NCBI GenBank assembly: GCA_963704995.1 | Contig: CAVPIM010000017.1 | Span: 1,178,001-1,242,000, forward strand | From: RYN-230 sp963704995 | GTDB lineage: Bacteria; Actinomycetota; Actinomycetes; Streptosporangiales; Streptosporangiaceae | Direction: 5' to 3' | DNA length: 64,000 nt | Part shown: in pieces, positions 9,576 to 17,259 of the stretch | Layout: every line of letters starts with the position of its first letter | How positions within the stretch are numbered: the first letter of the stretch is position 1 | Position numbers and translations under genes: made by a program | Notes under the pieces: model-generated | The model's database searches: none | What the model was told of the DNA's origin: nothing | The model's input: only the letters and a program-made list of their open reading frames with translations

Positions 9576-10710
9576 GGCTCATGTGATCCGATGCTGTGAT
9601 GAGTGCCTGCGACATCTGCGCGCGCCACAGGCGCCAGTTGTGCTTTCCGGGTGCTTCAAAGAAGTGGTGCGGCACGCCCAGCCCGGCGAGTTCCGCGGCG
9701 AACGCGCGGTTCTGCACGGACAGCGCATCGCCGGCGCCGCTGTAGAACCAGAGAAATGTGTGGCCGGCCCGCAGTTGCGGGGCCACGGTGCGCACCCAGG
9801 AGGCCGGGCTGTTGTAGGCCAGCCGGGCCGCGCTGTGCCCGAACACCGCCGGTATGTGGTCCGCCCGCATGTAGCCCGACCAGCTTTCCAGCAGCCCGAA
9901 CGTAGCGGGATGGTGCAATCCGATGTTCAGCGCCCCGTAACCGCCTTCGGACAGGCCCGCGATGCCGCGGCCTCGGGCGCCCGGGACCGTCCGGTACCGC
10001 ACGTCGATCGCTTTGACCAGGTCATGCGCGACGAACGTCTCCCACGCATTGCCGCGGCTGACGCCGTTCGCCCATTCCTGGTCGGCCAGGAATGACCGGG
10101 TGCCCGTCGGGATGACGAGAATCATCGGCTTCATCCGGCCTGCCGCCACCAGCGTCGCCTCCACGGCACCCACCTGGCCGACGTTCACGAACTGCGCGGG
10201 CCCGCCGGGGAACCCGTGCAGAAGATAGAGGACCGGGTACCGCTGCCCTGGATGGTTCGCGTATCCGGGGGGCAGCACGACCGTCACGGGGTCGGGGTAT
10301 CCGCCTATCGCGGGGCTGCGCACGGTGATGCTCTGCACAGTCGGCAAGATCACCGGGACCTGATGCGGGCCACCTGGCCGGACCACGGTGATGCTGTGCG
10401 GGGCGTTCGGCGGCGGGAAGCCCCGGTACTGCCAGAAGTTGGTCACGTAGCGGACGGCCCCGGTCGTGCCCACCACCGCCAGCACGGTCACCGCCACTGT
10501 GGCCAGCACCAGGGCCAGCCAGTGCCATGGGCGCCACCCGGGATTGGCCGCTGGCAGCGGGCTCCCCGGAGGCAGGCTTGCCGGAGGCTGGCTCGTCGGC
10601 ACGGGGCTCTCGGGCACCGGGCTCTCCAGCACGGGGCTCTCCGGCCGCTGGCTCCTGGGAAGGCTCTGGGAGCCTGCTCTGTCCACGCTAAGAAGTGCAG
10701 CACCGGACAC
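9568..10710 (-). CDS. Membrane-anchored esterase, alpha/beta hydrolase (esterase D / PF00756 type)
   Basis: 380 residues: a Pro/Ser-rich cytoplasmic tail (1-58) with three ESPVP-like repeats, one membrane helix (about 63-85), then an extracytoplasmic hydrolase domain. YPVLYLLHGFPGG gives the oxyanion region, GLSEGGYGAL the nucleophile elbow (Ser), and the C-terminal GKHNWRLW the catalytic His. The family includes mycolyltransferases and secreted esterases. It starts an operon with the LPG-synthase-like and DMT genes. In other actinomycetes, esterases beside MprF-like genes have been proposed to hydrolyse aminoacyl-lipids; that role here is inference from position only. Confidence 0.83.
   Translation of the reverse strand: MSGAALLSVDRAGSQSLPRSQRPESPVLESPVPESPVPTSQPPASLPPGSPLPAANPGWRPWHWLALVLATVAVTVLAVVGTTGAVRYVTNFWQYRGFPPPNAPHSITVVRPGGPHQVPVILPTVQSITVRSPAIGGYPDPVTVVLPPGYANHPGQRYPVLYLLHGFPGGPAQFVNVGQVGAVEATLVAAGRMKPMILVIPTGTRSFLADQEWANGVSRGNAWETFVAHDLVKAIDVRYRTVPGARGRGIAGLSEGGYGALNIGLHHPATFGLLESWSGYMRADHIPAVFGHSAARLAYNSPASWVRTVAPQLRAGHTFLWFYSGAGDALSVQNRAFAAELAGLGVPHHFFEAPGKHNWRLWRAQMSQALITASDHMSHG
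10598..10642. repeat. 15-nt tandem repeat, 3 copies, in esterase N-terminus
   Basis: GGCACGGGGCTCTCG, GGCACCGGGCTCTCC and AGCACGGGGCTCTCC occupy 10598-10612, 10613-10627 and 10628-10642. They encode the ESPVP/ESPVL repeats of the cytoplasmic tail. Confidence 0.9.
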
Positions 10711-10839
10711 TCTCAGCAGGTTCAGAACTTCCGCTTAGCTCTCTCTCGGGCCGACCCCAGAGGCGCTCACCTCGTGCCACGCCAACGGTGTCCCGGCCAC
10801 CTGCCCGGCGCAAGGCCGTCCGCACACCGGGGAACGTTA

Positions 10840-10895
10840 TCGAATGTTTATCCGAGTAAGAGTAATCAACCTCAGATATTCGATAGTATGTTCGT
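10840..10895. promoter_or_regulatory. Two degenerate SOS (LexA) box-like sites in an AT-rich divergent spacer
   Basis: 10880-10895 reads TCGATAGTATGTTCGT, which matches 13 of 16 positions of the mycobacterial SOS consensus TCGAACrTrYGTTCGA as I recall it. 10840-10855 (TCGAATGTTTATCCGA) matches 12 of 16. The same stretch also holds a perfect 8-bp inverted repeat TATCGAAT (10838-10845) / ATTCGATA (10878-10885). The region is strikingly AT-rich for this genome and lies just before the DUF222 gene. Confidence 0.4.
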
Positions 10896-12610
10896 ATAGT
10901 TCAGCATCCAGGCTCACGATTCGCCATCCAGGCCGGGAGGTGAGTGCGACGTCAGCCGGACCAGCAGGCAAAGTACCGGTCCCTGCCCCGTCAGGCTCGC
11001 CCCCAGGCCGCACGGCCACGTCGGCGAGCCACGCGATGGGCATGTGCTGGGCCGGTGACCTCGCGATGGAGGAAGTACTGGCGGCCGCCGACCGCTTGCG
11101 GCGCACACGGGCTGGATACGACCTGCCCGCATGGGGTGAGCCGGAGCGGCCGGCCAAAGGTGCTCGCGCCCGCTTAGACAGGTCTCGTCCTACTGCTGGC
11201 CAGCCGGCGCGGGGCCCAGATGGGTCGAAGCACCCGAGCACGTCCCAGCCTGCGCGGAGCCAGCCCGCCCCGAACCCGCCCGCGCGCGACCCGGCCGCCC
11301 CGAACCCGCCCGCGCGCAACCCGGCCGACCTTGACCCGCCGGACGAAGACCCGCCAGACGAGGATTCACTGGCCGAGGACCCACTGGCCGAGGACGAGTT
11401 GCGGGCCGCCGTGGCCGGCGATGAGCCGCCGATGTCGAGCCCGGAGATTGCGGGCCATGTGCGCATCCAGCCCGGCGCCGACCTGGCCTCCTGGCTTGGT
11501 CAGGCGCAGCCGGGTCAGCAAGACGAGGCGGGCCTGGTCAACAGCATCACCGGATGGCGCAAGCTCACCTCGTGGGCTCAGGCGCAGGAACTGGCGGCGG
11601 TCGCCGAGCTCGGACGCCGCCGGGGCGTCATGGATGATCCCGGGCTCGATCGTGACCCGAGCCGGGAGCTTTCCGCGGAGTTCGCGTCCAGTGAGGTCGC
11701 GCTCGCCCTGACCCTGACGCAATGCGGGGCCGAATGGTGGCTGAGCCTGGCGGTCAGCATGTCCCGCAGGCTGCCCGCCACCTGGGCCGCGCTGAGCGAG
11801 GGAACGATCGACCTGGCGCGGGCCAAGCTCATCGATCTGTGGACCACGCCGCTCGACGATGACCTGGCCCGGGCGGTGGAACGCAAGGTCCTGGTCCGGG
11901 CGGGCCATCAGACCACCGGGCAGCTTCGCGCGTCCTTGCAGCGCGCCGTGATTTCCGTGGACCCGGCGGCCGCAGAGCGGCGGCGCACCGAGGCGGAAAA
12001 GAACGCCCGCGTCGAACTGAGCGGCGAGGAGAGCGGGACCGCCGAGCTTGCCGGGCACTTCCTCCCCGCCGCGCAAGCCTCCGCGGCCTGGACGCGGATC
12101 AGCGCCCTGGCCGAGGCGATGAAGGGTAACGGAGCGGGCGGTGGCATCGACCTGCTGCGAGCGCAGGTGTTCATCGGTCTGCTGCTGGGGACGGTCCCCC
12201 AGCCGCCGGGCCAGGCGGCCCCCGGGAACCCGGAGCCACCGGGAACACCGCCGGATGGTGACGGCCGCGCGCCCGGTGGCGGTGCAGGCACCCCTCCCCC
12301 AGACGGCAAGAGCCCCGCGCGCGGTGGCGGCGGAAGCACCCCTCCCCCAGACGGGAAAAGCCCCGCGCCCGAGAACGGTGGCGCCATCACGCCCAGGACC
12401 GAGACAGGTCCCGCGCCCGAAGGCCCAGCCAGCGGTAATTCTCGCGACGAGCATCCGCCTTCCGGCCCAGCCAGCGGTGCGTGCGAGACGAGCCGCCCCC
12501 CGGCTCGCCAGATCAGCAGCCGTGGTGCTGGCCGCCGATCCCGGCGCCGGGCGAAATCCCGTGGCCAGGCGCGGGCACCGGCAAGACGAAGGTCCGCCGC
12601 CCCGAGCTGA
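10844..12610 (+). CDS. DUF222 (13E12-type) protein, 5' part of a frameshifted DUF222-HNH gene
   Basis: This frame holds the DUF222 domain: ELAAVAELGRRRGVMDDPG, then SEVALALTLTQCGAEWWLSLA, TWAALSEGTIDLARAKLID and AELAGHFLPAAQASAAWTRI are characteristic. The open frame begins at 10844, but that lies in the AT-rich promoter-like stretch, so a later start (GTG 10940 or ATG 11036) is more likely. The middle is low complexity: NPPARxP, DPPDEDPPDED and TPPPDGKSPA repeats. After about 12480 the frame turns Arg-rich and loses family similarity, while the HNH part continues in the next frame. Together they make one DUF222-HNH gene interrupted by a 1-nt deletion. 13E12 proteins are repeated, mobile-like families in mycobacteria. 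Confidence 0.8.
   Translation: MFIRVRVINLRYSIVCSYSSASRLTIRHPGREVSATSAGPAGKVPVPAPSGSPPGRTATSASHAMGMCWAGDLAMEEVLAAADRLRRTRAGYDLPAWGEPERPAKGARARLDRSRPTAGQPARGPDGSKHPSTSQPARSQPAPNPPARDPAAPNPPARNPADLDPPDEDPPDEDSLAEDPLAEDELRAAVAGDEPPMSSPEIAGHVRIQPGADLASWLGQAQPGQQDEAGLVNSITGWRKLTSWAQAQELAAVAELGRRRGVMDDPGLDRDPSRELSAEFASSEVALALTLTQCGAEWWLSLAVSMSRRLPATWAALSEGTIDLARAKLIDLWTTPLDDDLARAVERKVLVRAGHQTTGQLRASLQRAVISVDPAAAERRRTEAEKNARVELSGEESGTAELAGHFLPAAQASAAWTRISALAEAMKGNGAGGGIDLLRAQVFIGLLLGTVPQPPGQAAPGNPEPPGTPPDGDGRAPGGGAGTPPPDGKSPARGGGGSTPPPDGKSPAPENGGAITPRTETGPAPEGPASGNSRDEHPPSGPASGACETSRPPARQISSRGAGRRSRRRAKSRGQARAPARRRSAAPS
12422..12500. repeat. Imperfect tandem duplication spanning the DUF222-HNH frameshift
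   Basis: GGCCCAGCCAGCGGT starts at 12422 and again at 12464. After it, copy 1 has 9 nt before GACGAG while copy 2 has 8 nt. The lost base shifts the frame, so the peptide RDEHPP of copy 1 reappears as RDEPPP in the neighbouring frame of copy 2. Confidence 0.75.
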
Positions 12611-13464
12611 GCGTGTCCTGGCGGACGCTGGCCGGCTGGTGGGACGAGCCAGGCCAGCTCAGCCGGATGGGCGCGATCACGGCGGGGGTGGCGCGGGAAC
12701 TGGCCCGGGCCGCGGCGGCCGATCCGGCCTGTACGTGGCGGGTGGTCGTGACCGACGCCGGGGGCCAGGTGATCACCGTGACCCGGGTTCGCTGGCCAGA
12801 CCGCGGCCGGCGGAAATCGGGTCATCCGCCGGGGCCGGGTACTCAGCCAGCGGGCGCAGACGCTCACCGGCCCGGACCTGGTGTGGCCGGACCTGGCGTG
12901 GCCGGACCTGGCGTGCTCGGACGACTCACCGTGACCGTGCCTGTCACCGTCCTGGGCGAGCCGCTACCCAGCCACCTGTCCGCGTCCAGCAACTCTCCCG
13001 GCCTGGCCAAGGCTCTGCAGGCCATCCTGAGGGCTGCCACGGCGAGTCAGACCCCGGCGAGTCAGCATGCGGTGAGTCAGCACGGGACGAGTCAGCATGC
13101 GGTGAGTCCGCATGCGGACGGCGATAACGGGACACGTCATCACGGCAGTCCGTGTACGCACGCCCACGCAGTCCCCGGATACCGGATCCCGGGCCGGATG
13201 CGGGACCTGATCGAGGTCCGTGACCAGGTCTGCGGGTTCCCGATCTGCCGCCGGCCTGCGTCGCGCTGCGATCTCGATCACACAGTCCCCTACGACCAGG
13301 GCGGCCTGACCTGCCCGTGCAATATCTCCGGGGGCTGCCGCCATGATCATCGTATGAAGGGCTCGACGGCCTGGCGACTGCGCCAGCCCACGCCTGGCAC
13401 GCTGATCTGGACCGCACCATCCGGGCTGTCCTGGACCGTCACGCCCGAAGCGCACGTGGCCTGA
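12481..13464 (+). CDS. HNH endonuclease domain, 3' part of the frameshifted DUF222-HNH gene
   Basis: This frame continues the DUF222 protein: LSVSWRTLAGWWDEPGQLS and TAGVARELARAAAADPACT are the usual middle section, and the C-terminus YRIPGRMRDLIEVRDQVC...CDLDHTVPYDQGG...CRHDHRMKG is the HNH nuclease motif that ends this family. No good ribosome site precedes 12481, which supports it being the second half of one gene and not a separate one. The linker has short repeats: GPGVAGPGVAGPGV and a SQHAV/SQHGT stretch from a 15-nt unit (about 13050-13110). If the shift is real the nuclease half is probably not made; if it is an assembly error, the whole 11.0-13.46 kb region is one CDS. Confidence 0.8.
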   Translation: MRDEPPPGSPDQQPWCWPPIPAPGEIPWPGAGTGKTKVRRPELSVSWRTLAGWWDEPGQLSRMGAITAGVARELARAAAADPACTWRVVVTDAGGQVITVTRVRWPDRGRRKSGHPPGPGTQPAGADAHRPGPGVAGPGVAGPGVLGRLTVTVPVTVLGEPLPSHLSASSNSPGLAKALQAILRAATASQTPASQHAVSQHGTSQHAVSPHADGDNGTRHHGSPCTHAHAVPGYRIPGRMRDLIEVRDQVCGFPICRRPASRCDLDHTVPYDQGGLTCPCNISGGCRHDHRMKGSTAWRLRQPTPGTLIWTAPSGLSWTVTPEAHVA

Positions 13465-13479
13465 CGCTGCCCAGAGAAT

Positions 13480-13516
13480 GCCCCCGCCCGGCCGGACGGG
13501 CCTGCCAGGCGGGGGC
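13480..13516. terminator. Hairpin after the HNH gene
   Basis: GCCCCCGCC (13480-13488) pairs perfectly with GGCGGGGGC (13508-13516) around a 19-nt loop, 16 nt after the HNH stop. There is no clear T-run, as is common in high-GC actinobacteria. Confidence 0.6.
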
Positions 13517-13542
13517 GTGATTACTCAACGGAGCGGCTAGGG

Positions 13543-13665
13543 CTAATCCCCCAGGTAATCGGAGGGCACGTTGTGCCCCGGCACGGGGATCTTGACCTTG
13601 CTGGGCCAGCGGATGAACGCCCGGACCGGCCGCGGATGCGGGCCCAGCCGCAACTCCTGCACCAC
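13543..13665 (-). CDS. Possible small protein or gene remnant (40 codons)
   Basis: A short minus-strand frame starting at GTG 13665 and ending at TAG 13543 translates to protein-like sequence with mixed composition (QELRLGPHPRPVRAF, WPSKVKIPVPGHNVPSDYL) and C/G-rich third positions. An in-frame TAA lies just upstream, and no ribosome site is evident. It may be a real microprotein or the tail of a degraded gene. I recognise no family. Confidence 0.28.
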   Translation of the reverse strand: MVQELRLGPHPRPVRAFIRWPSKVKIPVPGHNVPSDYLGD

Positions 13666-13843
13666 CCGGATACAGAGGGCAGCGACTATCTGACGCTGCG
13701 ATTACGGACTGGGCGGGTGCCCGGCGGACGGCCGGCGGCGGCCGGTAGCCTGGTTTGAAAGCCACGTCCCCGGGCCGCGGGTCGGCCGTCGATGCGTGGC
13801 TGCGGAAAAGTACCTGGGGGAAGACCCAGATGGGAGATCAGCC

Positions 13844-14257
13844 GTGAGCCTGCCGGCGAGCCAGCGACGAATGCTAGACCGGATCGACCGGACGCTGAAG
13901 GACTCAGATCCCCGCCTAGCCGCGCTGTTCTCGATCTTCACCAGGCTCACCTGGGACGAGGAGATACCCCGGGTCGAAGAAATCCGGGCCAGGCTGGCCC
14001 GGTTCGGCGGCTGGATCGCGCTGCGCACGCTGCCGGTCCGGCGGCGCATCCCCCGCCCGTCCGACCGGGTGAAGGCGATCCTGTTCTTTCCCGCCGCCCT
14101 CGCCGCCGTGGCCTGCGCCCTGCTCATCGGGGGCAGCGGCCCGGCCGTCCACCGCTGCGCGGCCACGGTCCGGGCGCCCGCGAACGAACTCATCGTCAAG
14201 GCCCGGCAGTGCCGGCTCACGATGGTCCGCAATCCGGCCCCGATCTTCGCGCACTAG
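13844..14257 (+). CDS. DUF3040 family small membrane protein
   Basis: 137 residues from GTG 13844, chosen because GGGAGA precedes it at good distance; the open frame extends up to 13796. The N-terminus LPASQRRMLDRIDRTLKDSDP...FSIFTRL is the DUF3040 signature, found only in actinobacteria. A membrane helix follows (AILFFPAALAAVACALLIG, about residues 79-97). The usual DUF3040 protein has two helices; here only one is obvious, followed by a short tail with two Cys. The function of the family is unknown. It is a single gene facing the methyltransferase across about 40 bases. Confidence 0.72.
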   Translation: MSLPASQRRMLDRIDRTLKDSDPRLAALFSIFTRLTWDEEIPRVEEIRARLARFGGWIALRTLPVRRRIPRPSDRVKAILFFPAALAAVACALLIGGSGPAVHRCAATVRAPANELIVKARQCRLTMVRNPAPIFAH

Positions 14258-14296
14258 TTTTCTTGCCCTAACGGCTCGCCCGGCGCCGGTCACCGC

Positions 14297-15025
14297 CTAC
14301 TGGGCGCTGCCGCCGCCCCGCCGCAGTACGTCGTACCCGACGAAGGTGAACATCGGCTGGCCGGCGGGCAGCGGCCTGGGTGTCCCCGCGAACCGGTGCG
14401 CGCCGACTCCCCAGCGCGTGCCCGGCTCTGAGACGCCGATCAGCTCGAACCCTTCCGCCGCGAACCACTCACAGATCTGCGGGATCAGATCGGGTTCACG
14501 CCGCCCCCGGGTCCACACCACCGTGCCACCCGCGGCGCACAATCCGGCACAACACCGGACGGTCCGGGCCACATCCTCGTCCGTGATGTTGCCGAACACG
14601 CCGCAGGCCAGCACGAGCCAGGCCGGGATCAGCCCGGCGTAGGCATCGGTCCGGGCCGCATCCCCGGTGACCACCTCGACCTGGGTCAGGCCCGCGTCCG
14701 CGGCGAGTTGGCGGGCCGTGTCCGCGTTCCGGGGATCAAGCTCCACCAGCCGCGCGGTCACATCACCGCCGCGCGGATGCCCGCGGAGCACGCCGATCAG
14801 GTCCCGGCCCTGTCCCGCGCAGATGCTGATCGCGGTCATCGGCCCGGGCGGCGCCTGGTCGAGCGCCTCGGTGATCCGGGTCTGGACCGCGACGAGCCGC
14901 CGGGCGAGCGGCGTCCCGGGATCGTCGTAGGCCTCGTGCCAGGCGGCCCAGTCCCGGCCCGCGCTGGCACCGTCCCGGCCCGCGCTGGCACCGTCCCGGC
15001 CATCATTGTCCGGGCCAGCGCTCAT
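14297..15025 (-). CDS. Class I SAM-dependent methyltransferase
   Basis: 242 residues from ATG 15025, which overlaps the TGA of the upstream acetyltransferase (ATGA). Motif I is AISICAGQGRDLIGVL, followed by the acidic ribose-binding region ARLVELDPRN and LVLACGVFGNI, so the Rossmann methyltransferase fold is clear; CAGQGRD replaces the commoner DxGxGxG. Its substrate is unknown. A 21-nt repeat near the start gives GRDGASA heptapeptides (about 14950-15002). It forms a two-gene unit with the GNAT enzyme. Confidence 0.8.
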   Translation of the reverse strand: MSAGPDNDGRDGASAGRDGASAGRDWAAWHEAYDDPGTPLARRLVAVQTRITEALDQAPPGPMTAISICAGQGRDLIGVLRGHPRGGDVTARLVELDPRNADTARQLAADAGLTQVEVVTGDAARTDAYAGLIPAWLVLACGVFGNITDEDVARTVRCCAGLCAAGGTVVWTRGRREPDLIPQICEWFAAEGFELIGVSEPGTRWGVGAHRFAGTPRPLPAGQPMFTFVGYDVLRRGGGSAQ

Positions 15026-15651
15026 CGCGCCTCGGTCACCCACACCATCCGGCGGCCCTTTTCCCCGGGCGCCTCCGGGTGATGCGGATCGATCCGGTCC
15101 AGACGGTAGCCCAGCTTGCGCGGGATGGCCGCGCTGGCCTGGTTCGCCTCGTCACAGTGGATCTCGGCCCTGGTCACGCCGGGCAGGCCCAGGGCCACCT
15201 CGGTCAGCATCCGGGCCGCTTCCGTGCCCACGCCCCGGCCGGCGTGCCGGGCGTCGACCCAGTAACCGATCTCGATCCCGCCTTCCCCCACCCGGCGGTG
15301 CAGGCCGATCTCCCCGACGATGGTGTGCTCAGGCGGCAGCAGGATCGAGTAGATGAAGTCCGAGCCGGTCTCCCACAGCTCGTCGGCCTCGGCCGCCCGG
15401 ATGAGCTGGGTCCTCGGCTCAGCGGCTTCCCGGGTCGCCCAGGCCATCCAGGGCTTCAGGTAGTCCAGGCTGGCCCCGACGGCCAGCGCGATCCCCTCGG
15501 CGTCACCGGCCCGCACCCGGCGCAGCACCAGCCGCTGCGATAGCACTTCCTCGGCGGGGCTCCCGGCTGGCTCCTCGGCTCCGTGGCCGGTCCCGTGATG
15601 CGCGGGGTGGCCGCCGTTTCCAGCTGCAGCTCGCTCAGTCGCTGGGGACAT
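15022..15651 (-). CDS. RimJ/RimL-type GNAT acetyltransferase
   Basis: 209 residues. The LVLRRVRAGDAEGIALAV opening and the acetyl-CoA loop HAGRGVGTEAARMLTEVA are typical of the GNAT_3 / ribosomal-protein N-acetyltransferase group, and ANQASAAIPRKLGYRLDRI is the conserved C-terminal strand. It would transfer acetyl from acetyl-CoA to an N-terminal or side-chain amine. It is coupled to the methyltransferase by an ATGA overlap. The first 30 residues are low-complexity, so a later start is possible. Confidence 0.83.
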   Translation of the reverse strand: MSPATERAAAGNGGHPAHHGTGHGAEEPAGSPAEEVLSQRLVLRRVRAGDAEGIALAVGASLDYLKPWMAWATREAAEPRTQLIRAAEADELWETGSDFIYSILLPPEHTIVGEIGLHRRVGEGGIEIGYWVDARHAGRGVGTEAARMLTEVALGLPGVTRAEIHCDEANQASAAIPRKLGYRLDRIDPHHPEAPGEKGRRMVWVTEAR

Positions 15652-15678
15652 GCTTCATAGTAAGCAGCCCCGCGATGG

Positions 15679-17076
15679 CTAGGCCGTGGAAGGGCCGGTC
15701 CCGTGACCGCGATCACTGCCGACTGGGAGCGGCCCGTCCACCAGGAACGGAGCCGGATCGTCCCCGACGATGACGCCGCCGCCATGGCCCCAGGTCAGGT
15801 AGCGCCAGGACAGGTTGAGCAGGGCGGACAGACGGTTGCGGTTACCCAGCAGCGTGAGCAGGTGCAGGGCCAGCCACGCCAGCCAGGCGAGCGTGCCGCG
15901 CATCTTGACCCGGTGCGGCAGCTCCACCACCGCGGACCGGCGCCCGATCGTGGCCATGATGCCCTTGTCGTGGTACGCGAACGGCCGGGCAGGCCCGCCC
16001 GCGGCGAGCCGCCGGATCTGCCGGGCCGCGTGCCGGCCGGCCTGCAGCGCGGGCTGCGCCAGCTGCGGCAGCGGCTGGTCCTCGATCAGCGCGATGTCAC
16101 CCAGGGCGAAGATGCGGTCCTGGCCGAGCACCCGCAGGTCGGGTCCGGTCAGGATCCGCCCGCCGCGCCCCTGTGGCAGCTCCCAGCCGGCCACCTCGGC
16201 GGGAGCCGAGACTCCGGCCGCCCACACGGTGACGTCGCTGGGCAGGTCCTCCCCGTCGGCCAGGATGACCCGGTCGCTGCGCACCTCCCGGATGGCGGTG
16301 GCGAGCCGGACCTCCACGCCACGCTCCTCCAGCTGGCGGCGCGCGTACTCGCGCAGCCCGGGATCGAACGGCAGCAGCAGGGCATCCGCCTGCTCGACCA
16401 GGCGGATGTGCACCGAGGCCAGGTCCACCTCGGGGAACGCGGCGTCCAGCGCGGTGGTGCGCAGTTCGGCCAGGGCGCCGGCCAGCTCGACGCCGGTCGC
16501 GCCGCCGCCCACCACGGTGAAGTTCACGTTCTTGCCGGGGCCGGCGATGTCCAGCCTCTCCAGCCGGGCCATCAGGTGGTTGCGCAGTTCGACAGCGTCG
16601 CGGCGGGTGTACAGGCCGAGGCTGTGCTCGGCGGCCCCGCTCACCCCGTAGTAGGCCGCGGACACCCCGGTGGCCAGGATCAGGTAGTCGTAGCCGAACT
16701 GCCCGCCGTCCGCGAGCGTGACCCGGCGGCGGTCCGGGTCCACCCCGGTGACCTCGCCCAGCCGGAACCGGGCGCCCCGCTTGCGAGTGAACGCCCGGGC
16801 CGGGTAGGACACGTCCCCAGGGTTCAGCCCGCCCGTGGCCACCTGGTAGAGCAGCGGCTGGAACGTGCTGTACAGGTTGCGGTCGATCAGCAGCACCCGG
16901 TACCCGGCCCGGTCCAGCTCCTGCACCGCCGCCATCCCGGCGAACCCCGCACCCACCACGATTACCCGCGGAGCGTCACCGGCCGCCTGCCGGTGAGCGC
17001 GCCGCCACAGTCCTGTCACGTCGATCCCCGATCGTCTGCTTACTGCCTGGTACAACAGCGGCAGTGCCGAGAACAT
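15679..17076 (-). CDS. ndh: Type II NADH dehydrogenase (NDH-2), membrane-associated
   Basis: Two dinucleotide-binding folds are visible: PRVIVVGAGFAGMAAVQEL for FAD and FTVVGGGATGVELAGALAEL for NADH. LYSTFQPLLYQVATGGL and the late FALGDIALI motif fit NDH-2. The C-terminal WLAWLALHLLTLLGNRNRL helix is the membrane-association segment of actinobacterial Ndh. The enzyme passes electrons from NADH to the quinone pool without pumping protons. I chose ATG 17076 (465 residues); the frame also opens at GTG 17160, but the added residues look non-coding. It is transcribed away from the sigma-factor gene. Confidence 0.87.
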   Translation of the reverse strand: MFSALPLLYQAVSRRSGIDVTGLWRRAHRQAAGDAPRVIVVGAGFAGMAAVQELDRAGYRVLLIDRNLYSTFQPLLYQVATGGLNPGDVSYPARAFTRKRGARFRLGEVTGVDPDRRRVTLADGGQFGYDYLILATGVSAAYYGVSGAAEHSLGLYTRRDAVELRNHLMARLERLDIAGPGKNVNFTVVGGGATGVELAGALAELRTTALDAAFPEVDLASVHIRLVEQADALLLPFDPGLREYARRQLEERGVEVRLATAIREVRSDRVILADGEDLPSDVTVWAAGVSAPAEVAGWELPQGRGGRILTGPDLRVLGQDRIFALGDIALIEDQPLPQLAQPALQAGRHAARQIRRLAAGGPARPFAYHDKGIMATIGRRSAVVELPHRVKMRGTLAWLAWLALHLLTLLGNRNRLSALLNLSWRYLTWGHGGGVIVGDDPAPFLVDGPLPVGSDRGHGTGPSTA

Positions 17077-17259
17077 GCCGTGGCCGCGGCGGCCGGTGAC
17101 CTCCCCGGAAACCCGCGCTGACCTGGGCAGATTTCTGCAGCAGGGGCCGGAATGGATCACGACCCGGAATCAATGGCCGACGGCATGTTTATCTTCTGCT
17201 CAGCGGGCACGAATGGGGCGCCTGCGCTTCCCCCCGGAGCACCGGCACCGGAGGTGATC

